Positions 45,899-55,006 of a stretch of DNA of 64,000 nucleotides are shown here, one piece after another. The stretch lies in the NCBI GenBank assembly GCA_913064945.1, contig CAJYAN010000001.1:300964-364963 (forward strand). Direction: 5' to 3'. Source of the DNA: an uncultured Gammaproteobacteria bacterium (GTDB lineage Bacteria > Pseudomonadota > Gammaproteobacteria > UBA6429 > Thiohalophilaceae). The notes beneath the pieces are model-generated. The model had not been told where the DNA came from, ran no database searches, and was given only the letters and a program-made list of their open reading frames with translations. A program made the position numbers and the translations under genes. How positions within the stretch are numbered: the stretch's first letter is position 1; each line of letters begins with the position of its first letter.

Positions 45899-46276
45899 AT
45901 GTCCATACTCTTTTCGATAATTGAATCTCCGCTGCACCCCGATCTTTCCAGTCTGTATCAACGTCGGGGCCTGCAGCAGGTGAAACTCACCTCTATGCGT
46001 AAGGCCATGACCGAGCTGAAAAAACAAATCCCCGACTACGTTGTTGCGGAATTTTTTTATGGCTACGGGAATAACTATGCCGGGGTTAATATCAGTAATC
46101 TGGATGTCTTCCTCCATAGCCTGCAACGCTACGCGCCCAAGGCAAAGGTGATTGTACTGGTGGATAAATCTGAACGTCAGTATGTTGATAAATTGAAGGC
46201 ACTATTCCCAATCCATGCCGTACTACAGCAGCCAGTCAGCGCGCAACAAATGGAACCGGTGCTCGATGAGCATTAG
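45899..46276 (+). CDS. Receiver-like alpha/beta protein without phosphorylation site, unknown function
   Basis: A 125-residue soluble protein. [46 protein letters not shown] (in pieces) and [20 protein letters not shown] resemble the beta3-alpha3-beta4-alpha4-beta5 pattern of receiver domains. The acidic pocket, phospho-Asp and a clear Lys-Pro switch are missing. It overlaps the end of the convergent chemoreceptor gene by 4 bp. It may be a degenerate receiver used as a protein-binding module; other alpha/beta folds are possible. Confidence 0.65.
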   Translation: MSILFSIIESPLHPDLSSLYQRRGLQQVKLTSMRKAMTELKKQIPDYVVAEFFYGYGNNYAGVNISNLDVFLHSLQRYAPKAKVIVLVDKSERQYVDKLKALFPIHAVLQQPVSAQQMEPVLDEH

Positions 46277-47466
46277 TGTAGCTGAAACTGATTGACAATG
46301 GTCTTCAGTTCGTTTGAGAGTTCCGTGAGATCACCACTGGACTCGCGCGTTTTTACGGTATTGGCCAGCGAGTGTTCTGATAATTGATCCAGCGTGGCGA
46401 CGGCGGCCTGCATCTCCTGTAGATAGTGATGATAGTCATTGGTCGCCTGTGATATCTGGTCATTCCACTGCTGCGTACTATCGACCAGTTGTTGAATTGA
46501 GGCCAGTGCCGTGCCGGTCTGTTCTGCCAGCTGTGCGCCATTTTGTGCATACTCCTGGGTGATGCCAATGGTCTGCATTGCCTGACTGGCGCCATTCTGC
46601 AGGTGTTCAATCATGTCTTTAATTTCCTGGGTGGAATGCTGCGTGCGGGTGGCCAGGGTCCTGACCTCGTCAGCGACGACGGCAAAGCCGCGTCCCTGTT
46701 CACCGGCACGTGCGGCCTCTATCGCCGCATTTAACGCCAGCAGGTTAGTCTGTTCGGCAATGTCAGTGATGACACCAAGCACGCCTTCGATATTCTTTGT
46801 CTCCTCGGCTAATTGCTGAATCACCTGTGAGGCCTTCTCAACGGACGCCTGTGTCTGGTCTACGACGTGGGTCGTCTTCTGTACGCTACGCACGCCTGCC
46901 TGAGTTTGAGACTTGGTATGGCTGGCGACTTCAGCCGCTTGCTGTGAGGCATTCATCATTTCCTGTAGCGTGCGTGTCATTTGTTGCATGAGTTGATTCG
47001 CTGTGTCGGCGTGCTGATGCTGGGCCTGGGCATCCTCCTGTGAACTTTCGGATATCCGGTTCAATTGGTGAGTGGCCTGGTTGACGTGCTCGGTCTGTGT
47101 CGACATGGACTGCAACACGGAGTGCAGGTTATCCGCCATATTGTTAAAGCCTTCAACCAGCTTGCCAAGGAGATCATCACTTTGGATGATGCAGCGTTTG
47201 GTCAGGTCTTTCTGGCTGAGTGCAGTGGTGACAATCGCCATTTGTTGCAGGCGTTGGAGCAGAATGACGCGGGTCAGATAATAATTGACGATACCGATGG
47301 TCGTCCCTGCCAGTAGGCAACCGATGACAAACCAGGTCTGCATACCGGGTTTCCATACCACAAAGAGCTGCGCATAATAGGGGAAGACAATCCCCATCGC
47401 GAGGCCAAAGGCGAGAAAGGAGAGTAGAAGTTTTCGCAGTATACTGGGTTGCCTGGGGAAGAACAT
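46273..47466 (-). CDS. Methyl-accepting chemotaxis protein with minimal periplasmic part
   Basis: A 397-residue receptor: two closely spaced membrane helices at about 12-30 and 38-58, HAMP (about 60-115), then a signalling domain with the conserved tip [34 protein letters not shown] in pieces (about 240-275). The loop between helices is too short for a periplasmic ligand domain, so it probably senses from the membrane or cytoplasm. Gln/Glu-rich helices contain likely methylation sites. No che genes are adjacent. Confidence 0.93.
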   Translation of the reverse strand: MFFPRQPSILRKLLLSFLAFGLAMGIVFPYYAQLFVVWKPGMQTWFVIGCLLAGTTIGIVNYYLTRVILLQRLQQMAIVTTALSQKDLTKRCIIQSDDLLGKLVEGFNNMADNLHSVLQSMSTQTEHVNQATHQLNRISESSQEDAQAQHQHADTANQLMQQMTRTLQEMMNASQQAAEVASHTKSQTQAGVRSVQKTTHVVDQTQASVEKASQVIQQLAEETKNIEGVLGVITDIAEQTNLLALNAAIEAARAGEQGRGFAVVADEVRTLATRTQHSTQEIKDMIEHLQNGASQAMQTIGITQEYAQNGAQLAEQTGTALASIQQLVDSTQQWNDQISQATNDYHHYLQEMQAAVATLDQLSEHSLANTVKTRESSGDLTELSNELKTIVNQFQLH

Positions 47467-47612
47467 GGGGACTCCGTCGTGTTCAATATGGGATGATGCG
47501 CCTGAATTGTGTAGGTGTATCGTCCAAAATGGTGCGCGACTTTAAGTTTGACGGCCACCGGGCACGGATAACCAAATACTTTAAATACTATCAATAAGTT
47601 ACAGGAATTTTT

Positions 47613-48341
47613 GTGCGGGAAAAAGATACCCTATACGCCTCCCCTCTGGCGGAGATCGCGGATTTTAAGTTCGATCAGGCCGTGGCCAGTGTCTTTGCCG
47701 ATATGATCAACCGCTCCGTCCCCGGCTACGGCCTGGTGGTCGATCAGATCGGTGTGCTGGCGCGTCACTATGCGCTGCCAGATTCCCGGCTCTATGACCT
47801 GGGCTGTTCACTGGGGGCGGCAACCCTGTCCATGCGCCATCGCGTCGAGACCGCAGGCTGTGAGATTATTGCCATTGATAATGCCCCGGCGATGATCGAT
47901 CGTTGTCAGGAATATCTGGATAAAGACTCGGCGAGCCTGCCCGTACAGACCCTGTGTCAGGATATACGTGACGTGTCGATCAGCAATGCCTCGGTGGTGG
48001 TAATGAATTACACATTACAATTCATCGCCCCGCTAGAACGCGAGGCGCTGATGCGTACCATTTACGATGGTCTGTTGCCCGGTGGTGTCTTAATCCTGGC
48101 AGAGAAGGTCATGGAGTCGTCCTCGACTCAGGAAGCATTATTTCAGTCCCTGCACACCGATTTTAAACGTGCCCAGGGTTATAGCGATATTGAGATTAGC
48201 CAGAAGCGCTCGTCGCTGGAAAACGTGCTGGTTAGCGAATCGCTGCCAACACATCAACAACGCCTGCAGACGGCTGGCTTTAGCCAAAGCGCGGTCTGGT
48301 TTCACTGTTATAACTTTGCCGCCCTGTTGGCTATCAAATGA
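47613..48341 (+). CDS. cmoA: Carboxy-S-adenosyl-L-methionine synthase CmoA
   Basis: A 242-residue enzyme that uses prephenate to convert SAM to carboxy-SAM (Cx-SAM), the donor for tRNA modification. YDLGCSLGAATLSMRH is the SAM loop, and DTLYASPLAEIADFKFD, NMRxx-like MNYTLQF and the ILAEKVMES region match CmoA. Start is GTG 47613, giving the expected N-terminus. Its stop overlaps the start of cmoB by 4 bp. Confidence 0.94.
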   Translation: MREKDTLYASPLAEIADFKFDQAVASVFADMINRSVPGYGLVVDQIGVLARHYALPDSRLYDLGCSLGAATLSMRHRVETAGCEIIAIDNAPAMIDRCQEYLDKDSASLPVQTLCQDIRDVSISNASVVVMNYTLQFIAPLEREALMRTIYDGLLPGGVLILAEKVMESSSTQEALFQSLHTDFKRAQGYSDIEISQKRSSLENVLVSESLPTHQQRLQTAGFSQSAVWFHCYNFAALLAIK

Positions 48342-49309
48342 TCGATTATCAGTCCCTTTATTCACAACTGCATAAGGTCAATCTGGCCGACTGGTCTGAT
48401 TTACCCGCGCAGTTGGAGTATGTCTTTAACAGTGGTCGTTACGGCGATCTACCAAAGTGGCAGCAGGTGTTGCAGAACTTGCCTGACCTTGTTACCGACG
48501 ATAAAAAATTCGATATGGATTGTATTACCCTCGGCCAGGCGAGCGAAGTGACGGTCGAGCAACAACGTGCGCTGGAACAGCAACTCCGACAATTACACCC
48601 CTGGCGCAAAGGTCCATTTAACCTGTTTGGTATTCATATTGATACCGAATGGCACTCCGACTGGAAGTGGCAACGCGTCGTGCCACACCTGTCACCATTA
48701 CAGGGCCGAACGGTACTCGATATAGGGTGCGGTAGTGGTTATCACCTCTGGCGTATGCTGGGGGCCGGTGCGGAGTTCGTCCTGGGGATTGACCCAAGCC
48801 CCTTATATGTTCACCAGTTCTATACGATTAAGCATTTTGCCGGTGACGTTAACGCCCATTTGTTGCCCGTTGGGGTTGAGCAGTTGCCGCAGAGCTGCAA
48901 AGGCTTTGATAGCGTGTTCTCCATGGGCGTACTCTATCATCGGCGTTCACCCATTGACCATCTGCTGGAATTACAGGCTTGTCTAAAGCCGGGCGGTGAG
49001 TTGGTGCTGGAGACGTTAATTATTGATGATGCCGAGGGTGATGTGCTGGTGCCGGAAGGGCGCTATGCCAAGATGCGGAATGTCTGGTTTATCCCGGGGA
49101 TTAATTTATTACAGCGCTGGTTGCAACGCACCGGCTATCAAAATATTCGCGTGGTCGATGTGAGCGTCACCAGCCTGGAAGAACAACGCTCAACCGACTG
49201 GATGCGTTTTGATTCGTTAAAGACATTTCTGGACCCGCAGGATAGCGGCAAAACGATTGAGGGATATCCGGCGCCGCGCCGCGCCGTAGTGATTGCCGAG
49301 TCGGCCTGA
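48338..49309 (+). CDS. cmoB: tRNA U34 carboxymethyltransferase CmoB
   Basis: A 323-residue enzyme, the same length as E. coli CmoB, which moves the carboxymethyl group of Cx-SAM to 5-hydroxyuridine 34 to form cmo5U. LHPWRKGPFNLFGIHIDTEWHSDWKW in pieces (about 86-112), VLDIGCGSGYHLWRMLG (about 126-142) and YHRRSPIDHLLEL are family signatures. Translationally coupled to cmoA. The earlier enzyme TrhP and later CmoM are at 6.0 and 34.3 kb. Confidence 0.95.
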   Translation: MIDYQSLYSQLHKVNLADWSDLPAQLEYVFNSGRYGDLPKWQQVLQNLPDLVTDDKKFDMDCITLGQASEVTVEQQRALEQQLRQLHPWRKGPFNLFGIHIDTEWHSDWKWQRVVPHLSPLQGRTVLDIGCGSGYHLWRMLGAGAEFVLGIDPSPLYVHQFYTIKHFAGDVNAHLLPVGVEQLPQSCKGFDSVFSMGVLYHRRSPIDHLLELQACLKPGGELVLETLIIDDAEGDVLVPEGRYAKMRNVWFIPGINLLQRWLQRTGYQNIRVVDVSVTSLEEQRSTDWMRFDSLKTFLDPQDSGKTIEGYPAPRRAVVIAESA

Positions 49310-49432
49310 GCTCTCGTGTCGGAGCGCCGCCCCGGGCGATTTTCTGTATGCAAGGCTCTCGGGGCCAGTGATCCTACAACAGGCAGAGTGGTATCCAGCG
49401 GGCCGATAGAAATCAGAAGATCAAAATATTGA

Positions 49433-49699
49433 TCAGGCCTTTGCCGCCGCGATGAGCGCATCGAGCTCACCGTCCATGTGCAACTCGGTTAACTCCGTAA
49501 AGCCACCAATCCACTTACCCTGAATGGCAATCTGTGGCACCGTACGGGCATGATTACTGATACGTAGCATTTCTTTTAGCCCCGCCGAGTCCTGGTCAAC
49601 ACGGACTTCATTATACGCCAGACCCCATTTGGTAAAGAGGGTCTTGGTTTTATCACAGATGGGACAGGTCCCGGTGCTATAGATAGTGACTTCCGCCAT
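49433..49699 (-). CDS. Glutaredoxin (CPIC active site)
   Basis: An 88-residue dithiol glutaredoxin. IYSTGTCPICDKTKTLF has the CxxC at 12-15 with Ile in place of the usual Tyr. ARTVPQIAIQGKWIGGFTEL carries the cis-Pro and glutathione-binding GG. It reduces glutathione-mixed disulfides in the cytoplasm. GGAGAAA precedes the ATG. Monocistronic, convergent with cmoB and divergent from the sensor kinase. Confidence 0.93.
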   Translation of the reverse strand: MAEVTIYSTGTCPICDKTKTLFTKWGLAYNEVRVDQDSAGLKEMLRISNHARTVPQIAIQGKWIGGFTELTELHMDGELDALIAAAKA

Positions 49700-49811
49700 G
49701 ATTTTCTCCTGCTGAAATTGCGGTCGCTATAGTAGTGCAATTCTCAGGGGCGGGCAAAGATTTACCCTGTTGCGCCCAGCATACAATGTGCATATGCACA
49801 GTGGAGTGAGC

Positions 49812-51227
49812 ATGGCATTTGCTATACTGGAGCAACAAACAACTGAAAAATTCATGCGCAAAACACCCTCTTTTCGATATCTCATTGCACTCCCCCCCGT
49901 GGTGGTCATCGTTATGCTGATCGGTCTGATTGGTCTGACCAGCTTTTCACTCTATCAGATGCATCAACAGAGCAACGAGATCCAGCGCTGGGGTCGGGTC
50001 TCCGACAGTCTGCAGATCGCCATTGGTGCAGGCGAACGTATGCGCAAAACGGCGAAGGCCCTGGAGAAAACCCCCAATCAGGATGACCTGCACTTTGAAT
50101 ACCTGGAACAGTCGCGCATCTTTTTTGACAATGTTTTTTGCGCTGACTGCCGAAATGTGATCCAGGATACCTTGATGTTTGACCTGGAAGCCGCCCAGCC
50201 AAAGTTGAAGCACCGCGAAGACCTGCAATCTGAGGTCGTCATTGAGCAGCTGACAAACTTACTACCGCGACTGGAGTATCAGTATAAAGTCTTTCGTGCC
50301 CGCAAGCGCAGCCAGTTTCTTGATTACTACGCCACTCTGGAAAAAGATCGGTATCGATTACTGATATGGGGTCTGACGATTCTGGTGATTTGTGTTGTCA
50401 GCGCCAGCATTCTCACCTACTGGACCTGGCATATTTTACGCCGTCGGGTGTCTTCACTCGTAGGGCATGCCAGGGGTATTGCGCGAGGCCAGTGGCAGGC
50501 GCTGACGTCACCGGCGGAGGTGCGTGATGAACTGGATGAACTGACCGAGAGTCTGTCGGTAATGAGTCAGCGTTTGAGCAATGTCATTGCAGTGGAAAAA
50601 GTTTTGCAGGGGGCGGAAGATGAACGCAAGCGTATCGCCATGGATATGCACGATCAAACTCTGTCGGACCTGACCGGCCTGCAGCGGCGTCTGGAAAGAT
50701 TGAGTCAGCAAAAAGAGAGTGGCTGTGTGGCCGAGGCAAAAGAGCTGACAGAACGTGTCATGGAAATTAGTGAGAACCTGCGGCGGGTGATTGAAAATTT
50801 GCACCCGCAGACGCTCGATGTCCTAGGTCTGGATGTGGCGGTTATGTCGTATCTCAAAAAGAACGCCACCGGTGCCGGTATGCCGGAATACCAGTTAAAG
50901 CTGGATACTGAAGTTTGCCAGCAACTGGACGAATTCAAGTGCGTGATGCTGTATCGTATGATTATTGAGTCGGTAAATAATTTGCTGCGTTATGCCAATT
51001 GCAGTCATTTCGAGATCGAATTGCGCCGCCTGGATAAATACTGGATATTGAGCATTGAAGATAACGGCGTAGGTTTTGATTATGCAGAGGCACTCAATAA
51101 ACCCGGTCATGGGCTGCGTAACTTACAACAACGTGCCCAGGCCATTGGTGCCGGTATCGATTGGGAGGCATCACGGTTTACCTCGGGCACGCGTCTGCGT
51201 ATATCGTTGCCGGTGGGTAAAACCTGA
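49812..51227 (+). CDS. Sensor histidine kinase, NarX/HisKA_3 type
   Basis: About 471 residues with two membrane helices (about 25-48 and 180-205), a periplasmic helical domain containing CADC (about 104-107), HAMP, then HisKA_3 with ERKRIAMDMHDQTLSDL (phospho-His near 285) and a short HATPase_c (ESVNNLLRYANC, DNGVGFD, GHGLRNLQQRA). Start 49812 (MAFAILE) has GGAG 5 nt upstream. The cognate regulator follows 214 bp later. Cysteines in the periplasmic part could sense redox state or metal (inference). Confidence 0.88.
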   Translation: MAFAILEQQTTEKFMRKTPSFRYLIALPPVVVIVMLIGLIGLTSFSLYQMHQQSNEIQRWGRVSDSLQIAIGAGERMRKTAKALEKTPNQDDLHFEYLEQSRIFFDNVFCADCRNVIQDTLMFDLEAAQPKLKHREDLQSEVVIEQLTNLLPRLEYQYKVFRARKRSQFLDYYATLEKDRYRLLIWGLTILVICVVSASILTYWTWHILRRRVSSLVGHARGIARGQWQALTSPAEVRDELDELTESLSVMSQRLSNVIAVEKVLQGAEDERKRIAMDMHDQTLSDLTGLQRRLERLSQQKESGCVAEAKELTERVMEISENLRRVIENLHPQTLDVLGLDVAVMSYLKKNATGAGMPEYQLKLDTEVCQQLDEFKCVMLYRMIIESVNNLLRYANCSHFEIELRRLDKYWILSIEDNGVGFDYAEALNKPGHGLRNLQQRAQAIGAGIDWEASRFTSGTRLRISLPVGKT

Positions 51228-51325
51228 GGTCTGTCCATAAAATTGCGATCAAAAACAGTGGCTTACTTAGATATCAACGTAAACACAATCAAAAGGCGCG
51301 TTATTACGGAGGAGTGAAGCGATTG

Positions 51326-51421
51326 ATGCAATCTCGTGATGCAGGGTATCTTCTCGATATTGTCACGCCAATATTGAAAAATGACGGTTTTTCAGTGTTG
51401 CCTCGCAATGACAAGCGCTAA
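51326..51421 (+). CDS. Small ORF (31-35 aa) between kinase and regulator
   Basis: ACGGAGGA at 51306-51313 precedes in-frame starts TTG 51323 and ATG 51326 (and GTG 51314). The ORF reads MQSRDAGYLLDIVTPIL, then KNDGFSVLP, and ends NDKR at stop 51419-51421. The stop is 20 bp before the GTG start of the response regulator. It may be a small protein or leader peptide that sets regulator translation. Supported only by the strong Shine-Dalgarno and position. Confidence 0.4.
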   Translation: MQSRDAGYLLDIVTPILKNDGFSVLPRNDKR

Positions 51422-51441
51422 AATTTTATAGGGATCTCTCA

Positions 51442-52164
51442 GTGTCTGACCTGACCATTATTATTGCTGAAGACAACCCGCGGGATCGTGAGTTTCTGGT
51501 CGAGCGTCTGGAAAATATACAACTGCAGCAGGCGGTCGATGGCGAAGAGGCGTTAATGCTGGCGGATCAATTTGCCGAGCCCTTTGTGATTAGCGATATT
51601 CAAATGCCACGCATGAATGGTATCGATTTTGCGCGAGCGCTCTGGCAGAAGAATCCCGCGGCACGAATTTTATTCTGGACACAGTATGATGATGAAATGT
51701 ATGTCCGTGCACTAGCGCGGATCATTCCGGCCGAGACCGTCTACGGTTATGTCCTAAAGAGTAACCTGTTCGAAACCATTGAGAAGGCAATTCAGGCGGT
51801 GTTCCATGATTGCCAGTGCTGGATTGATCCCAAGGTCCGTCCGGTGCAGGCGCGCATGGCGGCCAGTGATGGCAATATTACCGATGCCGAATTCGAAGTC
51901 CTGATCGATATTGCCCTGGGGCTGACGGACAATGCCATCGCCCGGCGTCATTACCTGTCACGCCGTGGGGCACAGAGTCGGCTTAAATCGCTGTATCAAA
52001 AACTCGGAGCCGATCAGCATTCGGCGATCGATGATCGTCTGGCAGATACGATTAATTTACGTTCACGTACAGTAGCGATTGCGCTTGACCGTGGTCTACT
52101 CAATCAGGAAATTTTGCGGGAAGAATCACAGCGCCTCGATAAATGGCTGCTCAGTGAAAAATAA
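51442..52164 (+). CDS. Response regulator, NarL-like with divergent C-terminal helix-turn-helix
   Basis: A 240-residue regulator starting at GTG 51442. The receiver has IIIAEDNPRDREF, the phospho-Asp in VISDIQMPRMNG (about 52) and Lys in GYVLKSN. The C-terminal part (DAEFEVLIDIALGLTDNAIARRHYLSRRGAQSRLKSLYQKLG in pieces) has the LuxR-type helix-turn-helix outline, but with changed consensus positions and a longer tail. It pairs with the kinase upstream. Confidence 0.85.
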   Translation: MSDLTIIIAEDNPRDREFLVERLENIQLQQAVDGEEALMLADQFAEPFVISDIQMPRMNGIDFARALWQKNPAARILFWTQYDDEMYVRALARIIPAETVYGYVLKSNLFETIEKAIQAVFHDCQCWIDPKVRPVQARMAASDGNITDAEFEVLIDIALGLTDNAIARRHYLSRRGAQSRLKSLYQKLGADQHSAIDDRLADTINLRSRTVAIALDRGLLNQEILREESQRLDKWLLSEK

Positions 52165-52287
52165 ATTGTTGTAAACCATTCGGAAGGCGGAGCGGAAAGC
52201 CGTTTTTTTTGTCGGGATACTTTACACAAAACTACCTGTCGTCTCGAGTCAGCGTCGTAAGCACTTGAAAACAAAGCCTCCTATAGG

Positions 52288-52304
52288 TTGGCATAGCATT
52301 TGCT
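52288..52304 (+). promoter_or_regulatory. Sigma-54 (RpoN) promoter, -24/-12 type
   Basis: TTGGCATAGCATTTGCT has the invariant GG (52290-52291) and GC (52302-52303) separated by exactly 10 nt, and matches the consensus TGGCAC-N5-TTGC closely. No protein gene follows on this strand before the terminator at 52443. Confidence 0.72.
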
Positions 52305-52314
52305 AAATGGGTAC

Positions 52315-52470
52315 ATTGGAATGTTGCTTTTGTTACGCTCGTCGTACTGGACAACGATTCAATCAATGCTTGGGGGGGAACACGTCGCATGGCCTGTCCT
52401 GACCGACGTGATTAGAATAATAATAATATCCAACTGAATTTGACGCACGCATCGGACGCGTGCGTTTTTG
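52315..52470 (+). ncRNA. Candidate sigma-54-dependent small RNA, about 155 nt
   Basis: The stretch from the predicted RpoN start site near 52315 to the terminator at 52443-52470 has no ORF of note. It holds a hairpin CACGTCG/CGACGTG (about 52380-52412), a single-stranded A/T-rich run AATAATAATAAT, and GGA words at several places. Sigma-54 control of small RNAs is known (Qrr, GlmY/GlmZ), but the sequence does not look like those. Identity unknown. Confidence 0.5.
52443..52470 (+). terminator. Rho-independent terminator of the candidate small RNA
   Basis: ACGCACGC pairs with GCGTGCGT around a 7-nt loop, then TTTTGTTTG. Confidence 0.85.
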
Positions 52471-52539
52471 TTTGTGTCGTAAATGACGGGTTTCTCCTGC
52501 GGGCCGTCGCCACGCCACCGTCGTAAAGAACCTTTTAAT

Positions 52540-53349
52540 TCAAGCGGGACGGTAGAGAATAAAACTCAGATCGTCCGGATGATGGGGATGTGTCGTATCT
52601 TCACTGTGCATACGTTGTTGTGCCTGTGCGATGAGCGACAGGGCACAGGCCTCGAGGGGGCCACTACGAATGGTGTTGATGATCTCCTCCAGATACAGAT
52701 TATCCGGCAGGCCATCACTGGCGATGAGCAAGGTATCACGCGCCGCGAGCTCGATACCCGCCCCCATCTCGATACTCATTTCCGGTGAGCCGATCACATT
52801 GGAAACGAGATGTCGCGCCTCATGGTGTACCGCATCATCTTCATCCAGCATCCCGGATTCCACCGCATAGCCGACGGGAGAATGCGCCATGCTCATGTAC
52901 TTTCTTTTACCACGTTGACCGGTGACGAGAATAATGGAGTCTCCGGCATGATATGTGCGGATCTGTCTACCACAGAGTTCAACCACGGCCAGCGTGGTCG
53001 CGGCCCCCGGAATGTTTTGCAAAATTTCCTGATTCGATAATTCAATGGCATTGAGAATGGCTGTGCGCAGGTCGGTTGGATCGGCCGCTTGCATGATCGA
53101 CTGAAATGACTCGACGACAGTGCGCGATGCGGCGGCACCATTGACATGACCGCCCAGGCCATCGGCCACCGCCAGAATACCGGTACTTGAATTGATCGGG
53201 ATAAGGGTCAGGCTATCCTCATTCTCGGTGGTCTTGTCGGGCGAACGGTGACTATACCAAACCGCCGTACCACCGGTGAAGGTGTCAGACTGGGGTGACT
53301 CCAGGTCGGTGGCGCTAAGGGATTGCGTTGTTGATAGGGGCAAACTCAT
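52540..53349 (-). CDS. PP2C-family serine/threonine protein phosphatase
   Basis: A 269-residue soluble phosphatase. ENEDSLTLI, AVADGLGGHVNGAAAS (about 58-74), HAGDSIILV, and SDGLPDN give the Asp/Gly residues that bind two Mn2+/Mg2+ ions in the PPM fold. It follows the kinase gene with a 4-bp overlap, so kinase and phosphatase are made together. It probably reverses phosphorylation by that kinase; targets are unknown. A type VI secretion cluster, where such pairs often occur, is not seen here. Confidence 0.92.
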   Translation of the reverse strand: MSLPLSTTQSLSATDLESPQSDTFTGGTAVWYSHRSPDKTTENEDSLTLIPINSSTGILAVADGLGGHVNGAAASRTVVESFQSIMQAADPTDLRTAILNAIELSNQEILQNIPGAATTLAVVELCGRQIRTYHAGDSIILVTGQRGKRKYMSMAHSPVGYAVESGMLDEDDAVHHEARHLVSNVIGSPEMSIEMGAGIELAARDTLLIASDGLPDNLYLEEIINTIRSGPLEACALSLIAQAQQRMHSEDTTHPHHPDDLSFILYRPA

Positions 53350-54086
53350 TTACTCCACTGCATGGTTTCCAAATGACGTGTCAGCTGGCCGGCGGTTTTA
53401 AATTTTTTCAAAATGAGTGAACGCTTTAGTCCACAACAAATATCTTTGATGACCTGAGGATGGCTGGCGTAGTGTTTCGCGCCACCGAGCGCCTCATGAA
53501 AGATATGTATCAGGTCGACCGTGTCACTCTGGATATTTTCCCGAATACTGCCACTGGCACTGAACAGGTCAACCAGTTTCAGGTCAAAACTCAGGCCGTA
53601 GCGCTGCATGATGATATTGTCGGAGTGAAGGTCACCATGATAGTCGCCGAGGTCGTGCACACAGGCCATGCCGCGGGCGAGAGTATGCAACAGGTGCAAG
53701 GCCATAAACGCCGAAAGCCGTTTGCGCTTTTGCCGGACGATAAACTGGCTGAGGAGTTCGCCCTCAATATATTCCGAAATCAGAACTGTGACGGGCAGCC
53801 CCTTGACCAGCAAGACCTCCTGTGTGCTGTACTGGATGACAATGGGACAGTGGCGCAGGTCATGCATTTTCTTGGCATACCGCTGGGCCGACTTGTCCTT
53901 GAGGTTGCGATGCGGAAAGTACAGTTTGGCGGTACGCTCAATCCCCGTGGCCAGCTCGCGGATATGGTAGACCTCGCCCTCCCAACCAGCCCCCAATAGA
54001 CTCAACACCTCGTATTTGCGCGCCAGGATGCGTCCCGGGGCCAGGTCAAAGGAAGAAATGCGTTGTGCGGTTTTTTTGGCTGCCAT
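53346..54086 (-). CDS. Atypical bacterial serine/threonine protein kinase
   Basis: A 246-residue soluble kinase without membrane anchor. The Gly-loop is LLGAGWEGEVY (about 31-41) and the ATP Lys is in RTAKLYF. The catalytic loop reads YHGDLHSDNIIM, with HGD in place of HRD, and the metal motif is VDLFSAS, DLF instead of DFG. All catalytic Asp/Asn/Lys residues are present, so activity is likely. HGDLHxxN is more common in small-molecule or ABC1/RIO-like kinases than in Hanks kinases, so substrate class is uncertain. Coupled to the PP2C phosphatase. Confidence 0.85.
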   Translation of the reverse strand: MAAKKTAQRISSFDLAPGRILARKYEVLSLLGAGWEGEVYHIRELATGIERTAKLYFPHRNLKDKSAQRYAKKMHDLRHCPIVIQYSTQEVLLVKGLPVTVLISEYIEGELLSQFIVRQKRKRLSAFMALHLLHTLARGMACVHDLGDYHGDLHSDNIIMQRYGLSFDLKLVDLFSASGSIRENIQSDTVDLIHIFHEALGGAKHYASHPQVIKDICCGLKRSLILKKFKTAGQLTRHLETMQWSK

Positions 54087-54522
54087 GAGCGGAGTGTACC
54101 GTCAAAGCCGTAAAAAGCACAACGAATCAATAGCTTGTCGAGTGGGCCCGGGTTGAGCGCGGAGGGGGCGGGGGAGGCGTGGTGGTAGGTTGTCGGCCAC
54201 GGTGATTTGCGGCGAACTGGCATGCCGCTCATTGCAAGACCAGGCAGGCGACAAGGCTAAGTAGCATGTTCGCAACACGGTCTAGTGAGTCAATGCTGTC
54301 ACGGTTTATCGCCGGGAGGCTGGTGCAGACAGGACATCTTATTGTCTAATTTCAATGAGTTATAGATTTTATCGCCGCCGTCGAGCGCGTGGTGTCTGAA
54401 AAGATGGCGGACCTGCTGCGCCGGCATTTAATTCAGCCCTGTGTGGCCTGGACGAGAAGAAGCTAGAAAACAGTGAGTCGCAGTGACATGATGAGGGCAC
54501 GTTAGAATCCAGTGGAGGCGTT
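54087..54522. other. Intergenic region without recognised gene
   Basis: 436 bp between divergent genes, with a G-rich left part. A short minus-free plus frame (54370-54465, including AAVERVVSEKMADLLRR) looks vaguely protein-like but lacks a start site and ribosome-binding site, and could be a gene remnant or chance. No terminator, repeat or RNA gene was recognised. Confidence 0.4.
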
Positions 54523-54888
54523 ATGCACAGTCAAATTGAGATATCAGGTCACTGCGTCGAGGTGGATTTAAGCCGTGCGGCGCAAAGAGCGCTGGCGCAG
54601 CAGGAGCAGGTAGTCTTCGCCGAGATGGAACTGTACTTTAGCTGTCTGATTCGTAAAAAGGTTCGCTTTTATGATTCACAAATGGCGGTTGATATCGTCT
54701 ATGTCACGGACAAGCTTGGTGTCAGTTTTCGGCCGGTGATGACGAAAGTCTGTGGTACCAATTATGAAGGTGATGAACCACCTTTAACGGATTTCCCCAT
54801 TCGCAAGGCGGAAAAATTTATTCCCAAATGGTTAAAAATCGATTTTACTAACGGCGAGTGGTGCGGTGACTTTGGTTTCGTTAGTTAA
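54523..54888 (+). CDS. Conserved hypothetical cytoplasmic protein (121 aa)
   Basis: GGAGG sits 5-6 nt before ATG 54523. The product is a soluble mixed alpha/beta protein: QRALAQQEQVVFAEMELYFSCLIRKKVRF (in pieces), VDIVYVTDKLGVSFRPVM, then PPLTDFPIRKAEKFIPKWLKIDF and a C-terminal WCGDFGFV. No signal peptide, helix or known catalytic motif. The family is not recognised, though the ordered composition and good ribosome-binding site support a real gene. Confidence 0.7.
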   Translation: MHSQIEISGHCVEVDLSRAAQRALAQQEQVVFAEMELYFSCLIRKKVRFYDSQMAVDIVYVTDKLGVSFRPVMTKVCGTNYEGDEPPLTDFPIRKAEKFIPKWLKIDFTNGEWCGDFGFVS

Positions 54889-55006
54889 ATAACGTTTAGC
54901 TGAAGGGGACGAGAGCCACCAGCTACTTTCCCGACAGCGATCCTGGCGGGGCGTTTCGTGAGAAAACATGTGGCAAAAATTTAACGCTTATCGAAGGCAG
55001 CCATGG

